Below the pieces are notes generated by a model that was given only the letters and a program-made list of their open reading frames with translations, ran no database searches and had not been told where the DNA came from. Shown here in pieces: positions 1 to 9,144 of a stretch of DNA of 64,000 nucleotides. A program made the translations under genes and the position numbers. Position 1 is the stretch's first letter. The number at the start of each line of letters is the position of its first letter. Source of the stretch: JADJSS01 sp046329815 (GTDB lineage: Bacteria > Bacteroidota > Bacteroidia > Chitinophagales > JADIYW01); contig JAXLTY010000002.1 of the NCBI GenBank assembly GCA_046329815.1, forward strand, positions 806,001 through 870,000, given 5' to 3'.

Positions 1-209
1 TAGACAAACCAGTTGGACAAATTCCAATGAGCAAAGTAAATAATTGGGGCGGCTCTTTATCTATCGGACATCCATTTGGCGCAACAGGTGGTCGTTTGTT
101 AACCATGGCAGCCAACCGTTTACAAAAAGAAGGCGGCAAATATGCGTTATTGGCAGCTTGCGCAGCTGGCGCACATGGCCACGCAATGATTATTAAGAAG
201 TACAGTTAA
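1..209 (+). CDS. Thiolase (acetyl-CoA acyltransferase), C-terminal end only
   Basis: The gene enters from the left edge; the reading frame begins at base 3 and only about 68 residues are visible. It holds two thiolase signatures: the NNWGGSLSIGHPFGATGGR block and, near the C-terminus, CAAGAHGHA, whose Cys and His belong to the thiolase active site. Thiolases cleave 3-ketoacyl-CoA with CoA in the last step of beta-oxidation. The next gene, 95 bases downstream on the same strand, is a FadJ/FadB-type multifunctional enzyme, so this is most likely the FadA/FadI partner. Biosynthetic acetoacetyl-CoA thiolase cannot be excluded from the tail alone. Confidence 0.9.
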   Translation, partial: DKPVGQIPMSKVNNWGGSLSIGHPFGATGGRLLTMAANRLQKEGGKYALLAACAAGAHGHAMIIKKYS

Positions 210-304
210 TAGTTATTAGATAAAAGTGATTAGGTTTTAAAACCTGATGATCATGATAATAATTAACGTATAACTATTAACCAATAACAAATAACTTTTA
301 TAAA

Positions 305-2500
305 ATGGCAACTACAAAACAAGAAGACTTTTTTACGATTGAAAAAAATGCGAATGGTGTTTGCACGATCTGGATGGATCAGAAAGGTGAAAAAGTAAAC
401 ACGGTAAGTCCAACCTTAATTGAACTTTTCGAAGAAGTGTACGATGGATTGGACAGCGATCCGAGCATTAAGGCATTTGTATTAAGCAGCAAGAAAAAAG
501 ATTTTATCGCTGGTGCAGATATTGAAATGTTCAAGAAGGTAGAAAAGAAAGGCGACTTCGAACCAATCACAAGGAAAGGACAAGCGATATTGAATAAGAT
601 TGCAGCATCAAAAAAACCGATCGTTGCTGCTATTCACGGCAACGCGTTAGGTGCCGGTTTGGAAATTGCATTAGCATGTCATGCGCGTATTTTATCTAAC
701 GACAAATCTACGAAAGTGGCCTTACCGGAAGTAAAATTAGGTTTGTTGCCTGGCGGCGGCGGCACACAGCGTTTACCACGATTAGTTGGCTTGCAAGCTG
801 CTTTAGATATGATGTTGACAGGTAAAAATGTATTCGCGTATCCGGCACTAAAAATGGGCTTGGCTGATAAAGTAGTACATGTTTCATCGTTACAAAATGC
901 AGCGCAAAAGTTAGCATTGGAATTGGTAGATAAACCGATCAAACGCGAACGCAATGAAATTAACTTAGATACGATCAAAGCAGGTTTTCCTGCCATTCAG
1001 AAAGCACTAACCGGTTTGGTTTTGGAAGCACCTTTATTGAATAAGATCGTTTTCGATCAGGCGAAAAAGATGGTGGACAAGCAAACGCATGGCAACTATC
1101 CGGCGCCTTATAAAATTATGGAATGCGTGGAAATTGGCTGGAATCAAGGTATGGAAAAAGGATTGGATGCGGAAGCAACTAAATTCGAAGAGCTTATCTT
1201 GTCTCCTGTTTCGCGCCAATTGATCAATATCTTTTTTGCAATGACCGATAAAAAGAAAAATCCGTACGGTGAAGACAAAGTGAAGCATGTACATCGTTTA
1301 GGCATGATTGGCGCAGGTTTCATGGGCGCAGGCATCGCCGAGGTTTCGATGGATGATGATATTCATGTATTGCTGAAAGACATCAACCAGGACATGATCA
1401 ATTCGGCTTACAAGACCATTTACAATGATTACAATAAGAAAGTGCTGAAAAAAGCCATGACGAAAATCGAACTGGAAGAAAAGATGGCATTACTATCAGG
1501 TTCTTTAAACTATGAAGACTTAGACAATCAGGAACTAATCATTGAAGCAGTATTTGAAGACCTTAAAATCAAACAAAGCATTTTAAAAGATGTGGAAACG
1601 AACGCGAAACCAAACACGATCTTCGCGTCTAACACATCTGCATTGCCAATCAAACACATTGCGGCAAATGCTAAAAATCCTGAATTGGTGATTGGTATGC
1701 ACTACTTCTCGCCTGTTCCGAAAATGCCGTTGCTGGAAATTGTAAAAACAGATAAAACGGCTGATTGGGTGATTGCAACTTGCTATGAAATTGGCGTGCG
1801 ACAAGGCAAAACGGTAATCGTAGTAGATGATGGTCCGGGTTTTTACACTACGCGTATTTTGGCACCGCTAATGAACGAAGCGCAGTTGTTACTGGACGAA
1901 GGCGGCGACATTTTACAGATCGATAAAGAAATGAATTTATTCGGTTTCCCTGTTGGACCAATCACTTTAGCGGACGAAGTAGGTATCGATGTTGGCGCGC
2001 ATATTATGAGCGGCGAACTGATGCAAGACCTTTTAAAAACGCGTCCGAAATTCAAGGTCAGCAAAACGCTTTTAGAGATTTCCAAAGCCGGCTACAAAGG
2101 CAGAAAGAACAAAAAAGGGTTTTACAAGTATGATGAAAACGGCAAGAAAGTTTCCGGACAAGTAGATGCTAATATCTATTCATTCTATGGCGGCAATGCA
2201 CGCAAAAAATTTGATGCAAACGACATTCAATTGCGTTGTGGTTTTGCTATGGTGAACGAAGCAGCTTTATGTTTACAGGAAAACATCATTGCCAATCCGT
2301 TGGATGGCGACATCGGCGCGATCTTTGGTCTTGGTTTTCCGCCGTTCTTAGGTGGTCCGTTCCGCTATGTGGACAGCATCGGCGCGCAAAAAGCAGTTGA
2401 TATTCTAAATGACCTTGCTGCCCGTTTCGGCGAGCGTTTCGAACCGGCGCAAATACTACTGGACTATGCAAAAAGCGGTAAGAAGTTTTACGATAAATAA
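305..2500 (+). CDS. fadJ: Fatty acid oxidation multifunctional enzyme (enoyl-CoA hydratase / 3-hydroxyacyl-CoA dehydrogenase)
   Basis: The 731-residue length is normal for the alpha subunit of the beta-oxidation complex. Residues 1 to about 310 are a crotonase-fold hydratase with the oxyanion-hole stretch HGNALGAGLEIALACH and the LPEVKLGLLPGGGGTQRLPR block. From about residue 332 a Rossmann NAD-binding motif GMIGAGFMGAGIAE opens the dehydrogenase part, with GMHYFSPVPKMPLLEIV around the catalytic His. It would hydrate trans-2-enoyl-CoA and oxidise the 3-hydroxy product in the cytoplasm, handing 3-ketoacyl-CoA to the thiolase encoded just upstream. The two genes look like one operon, and a terminator follows this gene. 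Confidence 0.95.
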   Translation: MATTKQEDFFTIEKNANGVCTIWMDQKGEKVNTVSPTLIELFEEVYDGLDSDPSIKAFVLSSKKKDFIAGADIEMFKKVEKKGDFEPITRKGQAILNKIAASKKPIVAAIHGNALGAGLEIALACHARILSNDKSTKVALPEVKLGLLPGGGGTQRLPRLVGLQAALDMMLTGKNVFAYPALKMGLADKVVHVSSLQNAAQKLALELVDKPIKRERNEINLDTIKAGFPAIQKALTGLVLEAPLLNKIVFDQAKKMVDKQTHGNYPAPYKIMECVEIGWNQGMEKGLDAEATKFEELILSPVSRQLINIFFAMTDKKKNPYGEDKVKHVHRLGMIGAGFMGAGIAEVSMDDDIHVLLKDINQDMINSAYKTIYNDYNKKVLKKAMTKIELEEKMALLSGSLNYEDLDNQELIIEAVFEDLKIKQSILKDVETNAKPNTIFASNTSALPIKHIAANAKNPELVIGMHYFSPVPKMPLLEIVKTDKTADWVIATCYEIGVRQGKTVIVVDDGPGFYTTRILAPLMNEAQLLLDEGGDILQIDKEMNLFGFPVGPITLADEVGIDVGAHIMSGELMQDLLKTRPKFKVSKTLLEISKAGYKGRKNKKGFYKYDENGKKVSGQVDANIYSFYGGNARKKFDANDIQLRCGFAMVNEAALCLQENIIANPLDGDIGAIFGLGFPPFLGGPFRYVDSIGAQKAVDILNDLAARFGERFEPAQILLDYAKSGKKFYDK

Positions 2501-2540
2501 AGATATGCGAAAATGTAGAGAATGAACTATAACAGAAAAT

Positions 2541-2567
2541 GCCGGAAATTATTTCCGGTATTTTTTA
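2541..2567 (+). terminator. Rho-independent terminator after fadJ
   Basis: The hairpin CCGGAAA / TTTCCGG with a very short AT loop is followed by a run of six T. It lies 40 bases past the fadJ stop codon and separates the fatty acid operon from the repeat tract that follows. Confidence 0.8.
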
Positions 2568-2615
2568 TGTAATACAATACATTAGATTCGCTCTTAAAAT
2601 CTCATCAGTGCCGTT

Positions 2616-2888
2616 CTTGAATCACTCAACTGCTCCGTCTGACTACTCAGCTATTTGTGTGAAGTAGTCCGCAATTATTTTGAATTTATACGTTATTTCG
2701 CTGAAGCTGTCCGCAAGATCAGTGAAGTAGTCCGCGACCTCGTTGATTCACTCAGCACTTTCAGTGATTCACTCCGCGACCTCAGTGATTCACTCCGCGA
2801 CCTCAGTGATTCACTCCGCGACCTCGTTGATTCACTCCGCGACCTCGTTGATTCACTCCGCAAGGTCATTGAAGTAGATTTTTTATAA
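2616..2888. repeat. Degenerate 21-bp tandem repeat tract (13 units), array A1
   Basis: Thirteen consecutive 21-bp units run from 2616 to 2888. The core units share GATTCACTCCGCGACCTC plus a variable GTT or AGT; five units at about 2763-2867 are near-identical, while the outer ones keep positions such as TGA.T..CTC or GAAGTAGTCCGC. Because 21 is a multiple of three the tract leaves an open frame (2655-2888) that would give a DSLRDLS heptad repeat. I see no ribosome-binding site or protein family for it and treat the open frame as a by-product. The tract lies directly behind the fadJ terminator. Confidence 0.9.
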
Positions 2889-2890
2889 TA

Positions 2891-3204
2891 TGATAGCTTC
2901 AGCGGCTCACTTGAGTGAAAATCTGGCTTTCCTAAGCAGTTTTTCGTTTAAAATAAGCATTTCCATGTTCTTTCTCACTTATTTCCTGTCATTACTAAGC
3001 AGTTTTTTGCTTAAACCAACCTAATCTTTGATTTATCTAACCGCTATTTTCTTGTTCTAAGTGATTAACCGACTCGCCTAAACAAAAAATGAATATCGCT
3101 AAGCCGGTAAAACAAGACGCTGATTCAATCGCAGAGCTGCCGAACAGAAATCAGCGGCATCCTAAATACTACGCAAACAGTATTAAATTCTAAAAAACAG
3201 CTAC
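2891..3204. repeat. Highly degenerate 21-bp tandem repeat tract (about 15 units), array A2
   Basis: Immediately after array A1 the sequence continues in the same 21-bp register with a different, more decayed consensus. Units begin at 2891, 2912, 2933, 2954, 2975, 2996, 3017, 3038, 3058 and onward every 21 bases to 3184; one unit is 20 bp. Most units start with TAA (or TGA) and end in a pyrimidine-C, and two carry TAAGCAGTTTTT. No gene is seen in 2889-3269. The period is visible by hand alignment only; an autocorrelation at lag 21 would confirm it. Confidence 0.65.
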
Positions 3205-3269
3205 CTTTAAACATACAAAACCTATATAGTGCTTATTAGTTGCTAAATAGGTGTTTCTAAAAACAGATC

Positions 3270-3755
3270 ATGAAAAAAACTTACAGACCGGGTGCATTAG
3301 GTGCGTTAATGGATGAATATGAACGCGCAGCAGATGACCTGGTAACCTTGCTGAACACATTAGATGCTGTCACATTTACGCAGATATTAGACAATACCAC
3401 TAAGGATCCTGATTGTTGTTCTGTGCAAACCATTATGAACCATGTGGTGCGTGCTACATATGGTTATGCGAATTACATAAGACAGGAATTTAACGAGCCA
3501 TTTGAGCCACGCAAAACCAATTATAATTTGCAAACGCCGGATGATGCTGTGAATGCTTTAAAACAAGGTTTGCTCTACACCGAAGCAACATTGAGCAATA
3601 AATATAAATGGAAGCTGACCTACAAAAAGCTGAACCAGCACATCATAAATACTTCATGGGGACAGCGGTTCGATATTGACCAGTTGCTGGAACATGCGAT
3701 CGTGCATATTTTAAGACACCGCAGGCAAATAGAAAAATTATTGGCAGCGCGTTAG
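3270..3755 (+). CDS. DinB-family (YfiT-like) putative metal-dependent protein
   Basis: The 161-residue all-helical protein has the spaced histidines of the DinB/YfiT four-helix bundle: His58 in MNHVVRATYGYANYI, and His142 and His146 in EHAIVHILRHRRQ. In this superfamily the three His bind a divalent metal, and members act as thiol transferases or are induced by DNA damage; the substrate of this one is unknown. It starts at an ATG directly after the A2 repeat tract and precedes a DUF4256 gene by 45 bases, probably in one transcript. The family call is good; a specific function is not supportable. Confidence 0.75.
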   Translation: MKKTYRPGALGALMDEYERAADDLVTLLNTLDAVTFTQILDNTTKDPDCCSVQTIMNHVVRATYGYANYIRQEFNEPFEPRKTNYNLQTPDDAVNALKQGLLYTEATLSNKYKWKLTYKKLNQHIINTSWGQRFDIDQLLEHAIVHILRHRRQIEKLLAAR

Positions 3756-3800
3756 CAAATAATGGCAGGCATTTGTATTTTGTAGTCACAAATTTCCGGC

Positions 3801-4370
3801 ATGGCAAAGAACACTAAAAAAACACTGGCGGCAAAAGAAGCTGAAGCATTACTCCGTACCTTGAAAGCACGTTTTGAAAAAAATACAAATCGTCATAAAG
3901 GTTTGGATTGGTCTAAAATAGAAGCAAAACTTAAAGCCAACACCGATAAATTGTGGTCGCTGAATGCAATGGAAACCACTGGCGGCGAACCGGACGTAGT
4001 GGGTTTTGATAAAAAAACAGGCAAATATATTTTCTTCGATTGTTCAGCAGAAAGTCCTAAAGAACGTAGAAGTCTATGCTACGACCGTGCAGCACTGAAC
4101 GCACGAAAAGAGTTTAAACCGAAAGACACAGCAATAGATATGGCAGAGGCAATGGGTATAGAATTGCTGACAGAAGAACAATACCGCGAACTGCAGCAAC
4201 TGGGCAGTTTCGATTTGAAAACATCGAGCTGGATAGCAACGCCGGCGCCAATCCGTAAACTCGGCGGCGCTGTATTTTGCGACCGTCGCTATGATACCGT
4301 CTTTCTGTATCATAATGGTGCGGATTCTTACTATGCGGCAAGAGGTTTCCGCGGTTCGCTGAGCGTTTAA
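3801..4370 (+). CDS. DUF4256 family protein
   Basis: The 189-residue soluble protein matches my recollection of DUF4256: an N-terminal LRTLKARFEKN..RH.GL.W helix, METTGGEPDVVGFDKKTGKYIFFDCSAESP in the middle, and a C-terminal half with a MGIELLTEEQYRELQQLG helix and LGGAVFCDRRYDTVFLYHNGADSYYAARGFRG. No catalytic role is established for the family. It sits 45 bases behind the DinB-like gene and 18 bases before a small membrane protein gene, so the three may be co-transcribed. Confidence 0.85.
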   Translation: MAKNTKKTLAAKEAEALLRTLKARFEKNTNRHKGLDWSKIEAKLKANTDKLWSLNAMETTGGEPDVVGFDKKTGKYIFFDCSAESPKERRSLCYDRAALNARKEFKPKDTAIDMAEAMGIELLTEEQYRELQQLGSFDLKTSSWIATPAPIRKLGGAVFCDRRYDTVFLYHNGADSYYAARGFRGSLSV

Positions 4371-4388
4371 CGGATTGACCTGACTATT

Positions 4389-4634
4389 ATGCAGAAGTAC
4401 ATACTCAACACACTGACTGCTGTAAGTTCAACGCTGGCGCTGGTTTTCGGCTGGACATTTATCAATCGCGCGCAATTGCCTTACAATACAGAAGGCAATT
4501 ATTTCGATGAACATTCATTTGTAATTTATCATCAACAAGCTATTATATCATACGGATTGCTGTTTTCCCTGACCGTATTCGTGACTATTGTGTTGGCTAT
4601 ACTGGCAAAAAAAGCGCCTGTTAACAATGCGTAA
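4389..4634 (+). CDS. Small membrane protein, unknown function
   Basis: The 81-residue product is predicted to cross the membrane twice: residues about 6-25 (TLTAVSSTLALVFGWTFI) and 52-73 (IISYGLLFSLTVFVTIVLAIL). A short charged loop lies between and a basic tail ends the protein. I recognise no family. Being 18 bases from the DUF4256 gene and on the same strand, it probably belongs to that transcript. Confidence 0.55.
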   Translation: MQKYILNTLTAVSSTLALVFGWTFINRAQLPYNTEGNYFDEHSFVIYHQQAIISYGLLFSLTVFVTIVLAILAKKAPVNNA

Positions 4635-4750
4635 AATCAGTGTGTTGTCCATTAATACAGGCAACATGATAAATTAAGTGAATTTTAAATGTAAAGTAAT
4701 CTGCAAGCGCGCTGAAATAACTATCTTTAATGTTGAGTTTTTGAGTTATT

Positions 4751-6175
4751 ATGAAAATAGAGCAAATTTACACAGGTTGTCTGGCGCAAGGTGCCTACTA
4801 TATTGAAAGCAACGGTGAAGCGGTAGTCATCGATCCGCTGCGTGAAGTGCAATCGTATATAGATATCGCAGTAAAGCGCAACGCGAAGATCAAATACATT
4901 TTTGAAACGCATTTCCATGCTGATTTTGTTTCTGGTCATGTTGATTTAGCCAAAAAAACCGGCGCTACTATAGTCTTCGGTCCTACAGAAGCTGCGCTCG
5001 GTTATGATTGTTTAATTGCAAAAGACGGGCAAACATTTACGATCGGCAATATCACTTTAACTTTATTGCACACGCCTGGCCACACAATGGAAAGCAGTTG
5101 TTTTTTATTGAAAGATGAAAATGGAAAAGATACTGCTTTATTCACTGGTGACACTTTATTTATAGGCGATGTCGGTCGTCCGGATTTGGCACAGCATGTT
5201 AACAGCGACCTGACTGAACAAAAATTAGCAGGTCATTTGTATGATTCGTTGCGCAATAAAATAATGCCTTTAGACAATGACATTATCGTCTATCCGGCAC
5301 ATGGTGCAGGCAGCGCATGCGGCAAAAATATGAGCAAAGAAACTTCAGATACATTAGGCAATCAGAAAAAAACAAACTACGCGCTACAACCGGAATTAAG
5401 CAAAGAAGCATTTATCAAAGAAGTGCTGAAAGGTCTGGCACCACCACCGAGTTATTTTCCAAAAAATGTTTTAATGAATATCAATGGCTATGACAGCATT
5501 GATAAAGTACTCGACAGAGGAACGAAAGCGCTGAATCCGGAAGAATTTGAACAGGCAGCGAATGACACACAGGCACTGATACTCGATACCAGGAATCCAC
5601 AGGATTTCGCAAAAGGATTCATACCGAACTCCATAAATATTGGTATTAATGGTCAGTTTGCAGTTTGGGTAGGCACCTTAATTCCTGACATCAGACAAGA
5701 AATATTATTGGTTACTGAGCATGGTATGGAAGAAGAAGTGATCACGCGCCTGGCAAGAGTTGGTTATGATTTTGCTATCGGCTATTTAGACGGTGGGTTC
5801 GACGCATGGCAGCAAGCTGGCAAAGAAACGGACTCCATTCTGACTCTGTCTGTCGATGAATTTGCCGATGCTGTGAAAGCAGACGCAACCATCAACATCT
5901 TGGATGTGCGTAAACCGAATGAATTTCATTCAGAACACATCATCGATGCTGTTAATGCACCACTAGATCATATTACTGACAGCATGCAATTGGCAGACAA
6001 GGAAAAAACCTATTATGTGCATTGCGCAGGCGGCTATCGTTCCATGATCTTTTTGTCTATTTTAAAAGCGCGCGGTTATGATAAGCTCGTAAACATTGAT
6101 GGTGGTTACAACGCGGTCAAAGCATCCGGAAAATTCAATACCACAGATTTTGTTTGTCCGTCAACTATCGTATAA
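4751..6175 (+). CDS. MBL-fold persulfide dioxygenase fused to two rhodanese domains
   Basis: The 474-residue protein starts with an ETHE1-like metallo-beta-lactamase domain: the ETHFHADFVSGH motif gives His54, His56, Asp58 and His63, and HTPGHT and FTGDTLFIGDVGRPDL follow. Two rhodanese domains come after (about 265-360 and 375-470). The first lacks the catalytic Cys (LLVTEHGME at the active loop), while the second has it (VHCAGGYRS, Cys425). In this family the MBL domain oxidises glutathione or other persulfides to sulfite and the rhodanese moves sulfane sulfur. A rhodanese lipoprotein gene follows 27 bases later, suggesting a sulfide-detoxification pair. Confidence 0.9.
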   Translation: MKIEQIYTGCLAQGAYYIESNGEAVVIDPLREVQSYIDIAVKRNAKIKYIFETHFHADFVSGHVDLAKKTGATIVFGPTEAALGYDCLIAKDGQTFTIGNITLTLLHTPGHTMESSCFLLKDENGKDTALFTGDTLFIGDVGRPDLAQHVNSDLTEQKLAGHLYDSLRNKIMPLDNDIIVYPAHGAGSACGKNMSKETSDTLGNQKKTNYALQPELSKEAFIKEVLKGLAPPPSYFPKNVLMNINGYDSIDKVLDRGTKALNPEEFEQAANDTQALILDTRNPQDFAKGFIPNSINIGINGQFAVWVGTLIPDIRQEILLVTEHGMEEEVITRLARVGYDFAIGYLDGGFDAWQQAGKETDSILTLSVDEFADAVKADATINILDVRKPNEFHSEHIIDAVNAPLDHITDSMQLADKEKTYYVHCAGGYRSMIFLSILKARGYDKLVNIDGGYNAVKASGKFNTTDFVCPSTIV

Positions 6176-6202
6176 TTTTTTCGTTTAGTAATAAACACAC
6201 CG

Positions 6203-6628
6203 ATGAAAATCCTTTATAGCTTATTGCTCAGCATTCTAGTAATTAGTTTAAGCAGTTGCAATGAATATCCGAAAGACAAATTGGGTGTTGTTGATTTTGC
6301 CAATAAAATAAAAGAATATCCAAACGCGCAGATCATAGATGTGCGCACGCCTGAAGAATTCTCCAAAGGACATTTAATCAATGCTGTCAATATTGATTAT
6401 CACAGCAACGACTTTAATAAACAGCTCGATGCCTTTGACAAGCAGCAACCGGTATTTGTTTATTGTCTCAGCGGCAGCCGAAGTTCGTCTGCCGGAAAAA
6501 AAATGCACAAAAGCGGTTTTGAAAAAGTGTATCAATTAGACGGCGGCATCATAAAGTGGCGCGCTGCCGATATGCCTGAAACAACTGGTTATCTGGAAAA
6601 GAAAACAATCCTGGAACAATTAAAATAA
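6203..6628 (+). CDS. Rhodanese-domain lipoprotein
   Basis: The 141-residue protein has a lipoprotein signal peptide ending in LSSC (Cys19), followed by one rhodanese domain with IIDVRTPEEFSKGHLINAVNID and the active-site loop VYCLSGSRS (Cys88). It would be anchored to a membrane facing the periplasm and carry sulfane sulfur there. It lies 27 bases downstream of the MBL-rhodanese gene, so the two probably act together on sulfide or thiosulfate. Its stop is 19 bases from the convergent MFS gene. Confidence 0.88.
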   Translation: MKILYSLLLSILVISLSSCNEYPKDKLGVVDFANKIKEYPNAQIIDVRTPEEFSKGHLINAVNIDYHSNDFNKQLDAFDKQQPVFVYCLSGSRSSSAGKKMHKSGFEKVYQLDGGIIKWRAADMPETTGYLEKKTILEQLK

Positions 6629-6647
6629 TTCACCTGCATGCCTGCAT

Positions 6648-7889
6648 TTATTTACTGCTTACAATTTTCACTTTAGAAGCGATATAAATGGCCAATAGAC
6701 CGACTGCAACAGATACATAGCCAACATAGTTGAAGTGAATGTATTTTCCATCAAGACCTTGTTTTACTATAAAACCGCTCACTACTGAAGCGATACCGGT
6801 GCCTAATTCCAGGCAAGCAGAACGCATGCTCATAAAACTTCCACGTTTATCCGCAGTGGTTGCGCCGGACATCAACGTATAAGCCGGAATCATTCTGCCT
6901 GCGGCAAAAATGAAGAAAGTAGCACAAACAAATATCGCCAGCGGAATACTCGCACGATGAATATGCGTTGCCATTATAATTGGAATGAAAGACAACAACA
7001 TCAGAATAGTAAATGATTTCAAATTTCCAATTCTGTCTGATATTTTTCCGATAAACGGCGCCGTAACGATCGCGCAAACACCGCCAATCGCATACATAAT
7101 CGGCACTAATTTCTTGTCGAATCCTACATTAATTTCCATGTACGGTACAATGAATTGCAAGACCACAAAATGACTAAACACGATAAAAAATGCCATCAAT
7201 AACGCCAACACCTGGTTCTTGTCTTTCAGTATTTCATTACCGGCTTTGAACGGATTTTTAATTCTTGAATCCGGTTTAATATGCTTGTTTATTTTTGGCA
7301 GCCACAGAATGATCGGTATCAACGTAATGAATGAAATAACCGCTAAAATCTGAAACGGCATTTGCAGGTTGAATGTATTTGCTAAATGAATACCTAAAGG
7401 AACGCCGGTAATTGCAGCCACTGCGAAAGACAATGAAATAATACTCATCGCTGTTGAACGACGCTCGTACGGAATTAAATCACTGATGATAGAAACGCCA
7501 ACACCACCAACAATGCCGCCAAAAATTCCGGTAATGCCACGATACAATACCATTAAAGCATAATCATGAGCCGTACCGCACAATAAAGTACCAACTGAAA
7601 AGCCAATAAATGTACCAATCAGTAATCTTTTACGATCAAATCTATCCATAATAGAAGTAGATAAAAATCCGGAAATACCTGCAAACAAAGAATAAACCGA
7701 AATTACGAGCGTAGATACTGTTGGTGTAACCTTGTAGGTTTTCATGATTATTTCGCCTAAAGGCATCAGCAACATCGAATCTGTAGAACAAATAAAACTT
7801 ACAAATGCCAATAAAAAAACGATCTGGTATTCGTTTGCTTTAATTTTTGGATTTGGGTTTTCGATGATTAAACTATCTACGCTATCCAT
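6648..7889 (-). CDS. Major facilitator superfamily transporter
   Basis: The product has about 413 residues and twelve hydrophobic segments. It shows an MFS signature between segments 2 and 3 (STSIMDRFDRKRLLIG) and its second-half counterpart (IGKISDRIGNLKSF). I place the start at the ATG at 7887-7889 (MDSVDSLII); the frame stays open further upstream to a TTG, but that adds a poorly conserved extension. The overall pattern is like the drug/H+ antiporter-1 group, so a drug, sugar or metabolite exporter is possible. The substrate cannot be told. It is convergent with the rhodanese gene and lies downstream of galK. Confidence 0.85.
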   Translation of the reverse strand: MDSVDSLIIENPNPKIKANEYQIVFLLAFVSFICSTDSMLLMPLGEIIMKTYKVTPTVSTLVISVYSLFAGISGFLSTSIMDRFDRKRLLIGTFIGFSVGTLLCGTAHDYALMVLYRGITGIFGGIVGGVGVSIISDLIPYERRSTAMSIISLSFAVAAITGVPLGIHLANTFNLQMPFQILAVISFITLIPIILWLPKINKHIKPDSRIKNPFKAGNEILKDKNQVLALLMAFFIVFSHFVVLQFIVPYMEINVGFDKKLVPIMYAIGGVCAIVTAPFIGKISDRIGNLKSFTILMLLSFIPIIMATHIHRASIPLAIFVCATFFIFAAGRMIPAYTLMSGATTADKRGSFMSMRSACLELGTGIASVVSGFIVKQGLDGKYIHFNYVGYVSVAVGLLAIYIASKVKIVSSK

Positions 7890-7956
7890 TTTTGCATTTA
7901 CTAAATTGACAATTGAGAGCCACAAATTAAAAAATTAAATTCCTTAACTCACACCA

Positions 7957-9108
7957 TTATATCTTTTTAACACCATCGACAATATCACAAACATAAAAAC
8001 CGGCTTTCAAGTTTGTTTTTTGTTCATATTTCTGCGCAACATACGAAATAAATCGTTGCGTTTTCTCTTTTTTAACCAAAGCAATGCAGCAACCGCCAAA
8101 ACCGGCGCCAGTCATACGCGCGCCAACACAGCCATCAAAATGCGTGCTGTAATGCACAATTACATTCAATTCTTCGCACGATACTTCATAATCATCTGAT
8201 AATGAAATATGTGATTCGATCAGCAAAGCGCCAAATGCTTCAATTTGACCTGTGTTCAATGCATTGACAGCATGCTGTACGCGTTTATTTTCTAAGATTG
8301 CATGCTTTGCACGTTGGTACAAAATATCATCATCTAAATACGCTAACGAAATCTCATGCACATCGCACAAGTTTTCAGCGACATCAAATCTTTTCAGTAT
8401 TTCGAAAGCAGCGTCACATTCTTTCCTGCGTTCATTGTATTTTGATTCAGCCAATGCACGTGCTTTGTTAGAATTGATGATAACTAACTGATAGTCTTTA
8501 AAATCAGCAGATACATATTCATAATCAATAGTAGCACAGTTTAATAGTATCGCATGATTTTGTTTACCATTTGCCACAGCAAACTGATCCATAATACCGC
8601 AATTGACACCAACGTATTGACGTTCGGCTTGTTGTGCATTTAACGCCAGTTGTTTGCGGTTTTGATGGTAAAAATCTTCATCAAAAATATAGCAGATCAA
8701 ACATTCCAAAGCAGCCGATGAAGACAAACCTGCACCAAGCGGTAAATCGCTGCCGATTAAAATATCTGCGCCGAAAAGTGCTACATTGTTGTCTTTTAAA
8801 ACCTGTAAAGACGCTTTGATATAATCTGACCAATGCGTTTTTTGATTTGACTGAAATACAAAATCCTCATTGGTGACAAAAGAAATTTCTTCATCAAAAT
8901 CTTTAGCAAAGACACGAATGGTAGCGTCTTCGCGTTTGTTTACGATTGCTGTAATTCCAAGAGAAATAGCAGCAGGCAATACAAAACCACCGTTGTAATC
9001 GATATGTTCGCCAATCAGGTTGACGCGGCCAGGACAAAAAAAAGCTTCTGTTTCTACTACACCATATCGCTGAATAAATTCGTCTTTAAGTTTTTGTGTG
9101 TTAAGCAT
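7957..9108 (-). CDS. galK: Galactokinase
   Basis: The 383-residue GHMP kinase shows the galactokinase signature GRVNLIGEHIDYNGG near the N-terminus, the phosphate-binding LPLGAGLSSSAALE stretch, and the C-terminal GARMTGAGFGGCCIALV motif. It phosphorylates alpha-D-galactose at C1 with ATP in the Leloir pathway. No other gal gene is in the window; the neighbouring MFS gene, 67 bases downstream on the same strand, could be a sugar transporter but shows nothing specific. A Bacteroidota -7 box lies 29 bases upstream of the start. Confidence 0.95.
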   Translation of the reverse strand: MLNTQKLKDEFIQRYGVVETEAFFCPGRVNLIGEHIDYNGGFVLPAAISLGITAIVNKREDATIRVFAKDFDEEISFVTNEDFVFQSNQKTHWSDYIKASLQVLKDNNVALFGADILIGSDLPLGAGLSSSAALECLICYIFDEDFYHQNRKQLALNAQQAERQYVGVNCGIMDQFAVANGKQNHAILLNCATIDYEYVSADFKDYQLVIINSNKARALAESKYNERRKECDAAFEILKRFDVAENLCDVHEISLAYLDDDILYQRAKHAILENKRVQHAVNALNTGQIEAFGALLIESHISLSDDYEVSCEELNVIVHYSTHFDGCVGARMTGAGFGGCCIALVKKEKTQRFISYVAQKYEQKTNLKAGFYVCDIVDGVKKI

Positions 9109-9136
9109 TCGCTGAAATAATTAGAAGCTGAATTTT

Positions 9137-9144
9137 CAAAAATA
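9137..9144 (-). promoter_or_regulatory. Bacteroidota -7 promoter box for galK
   Basis: On the minus strand this reads TATTTTTG, a perfect TAnnTTTG. It places a transcription start about 20 bases before the galK ATG. The -33 box is weak (TTTC instead of TTTG). Confidence 0.55.

Noticed and set aside
2655..2888. Open frame of 77 codons with DSLRDL heptad repeats
   Set aside because: It is produced by the 21-bp repeat, which is a multiple of three. There is no ribosome-binding site, no family and flanking units in the same register are non-coding.
2616..2888. CRISPR array
   Set aside because: Units are contiguous 21-bp repeats without spacers of constant length and no cas genes occur in the window. 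The same holds for the other arrays.
7889..7925. N-terminal extension of the MFS transporter to a TTG
   Set aside because: The downstream ATG gives a normal cytoplasmic N-terminus; the extension lacks support.
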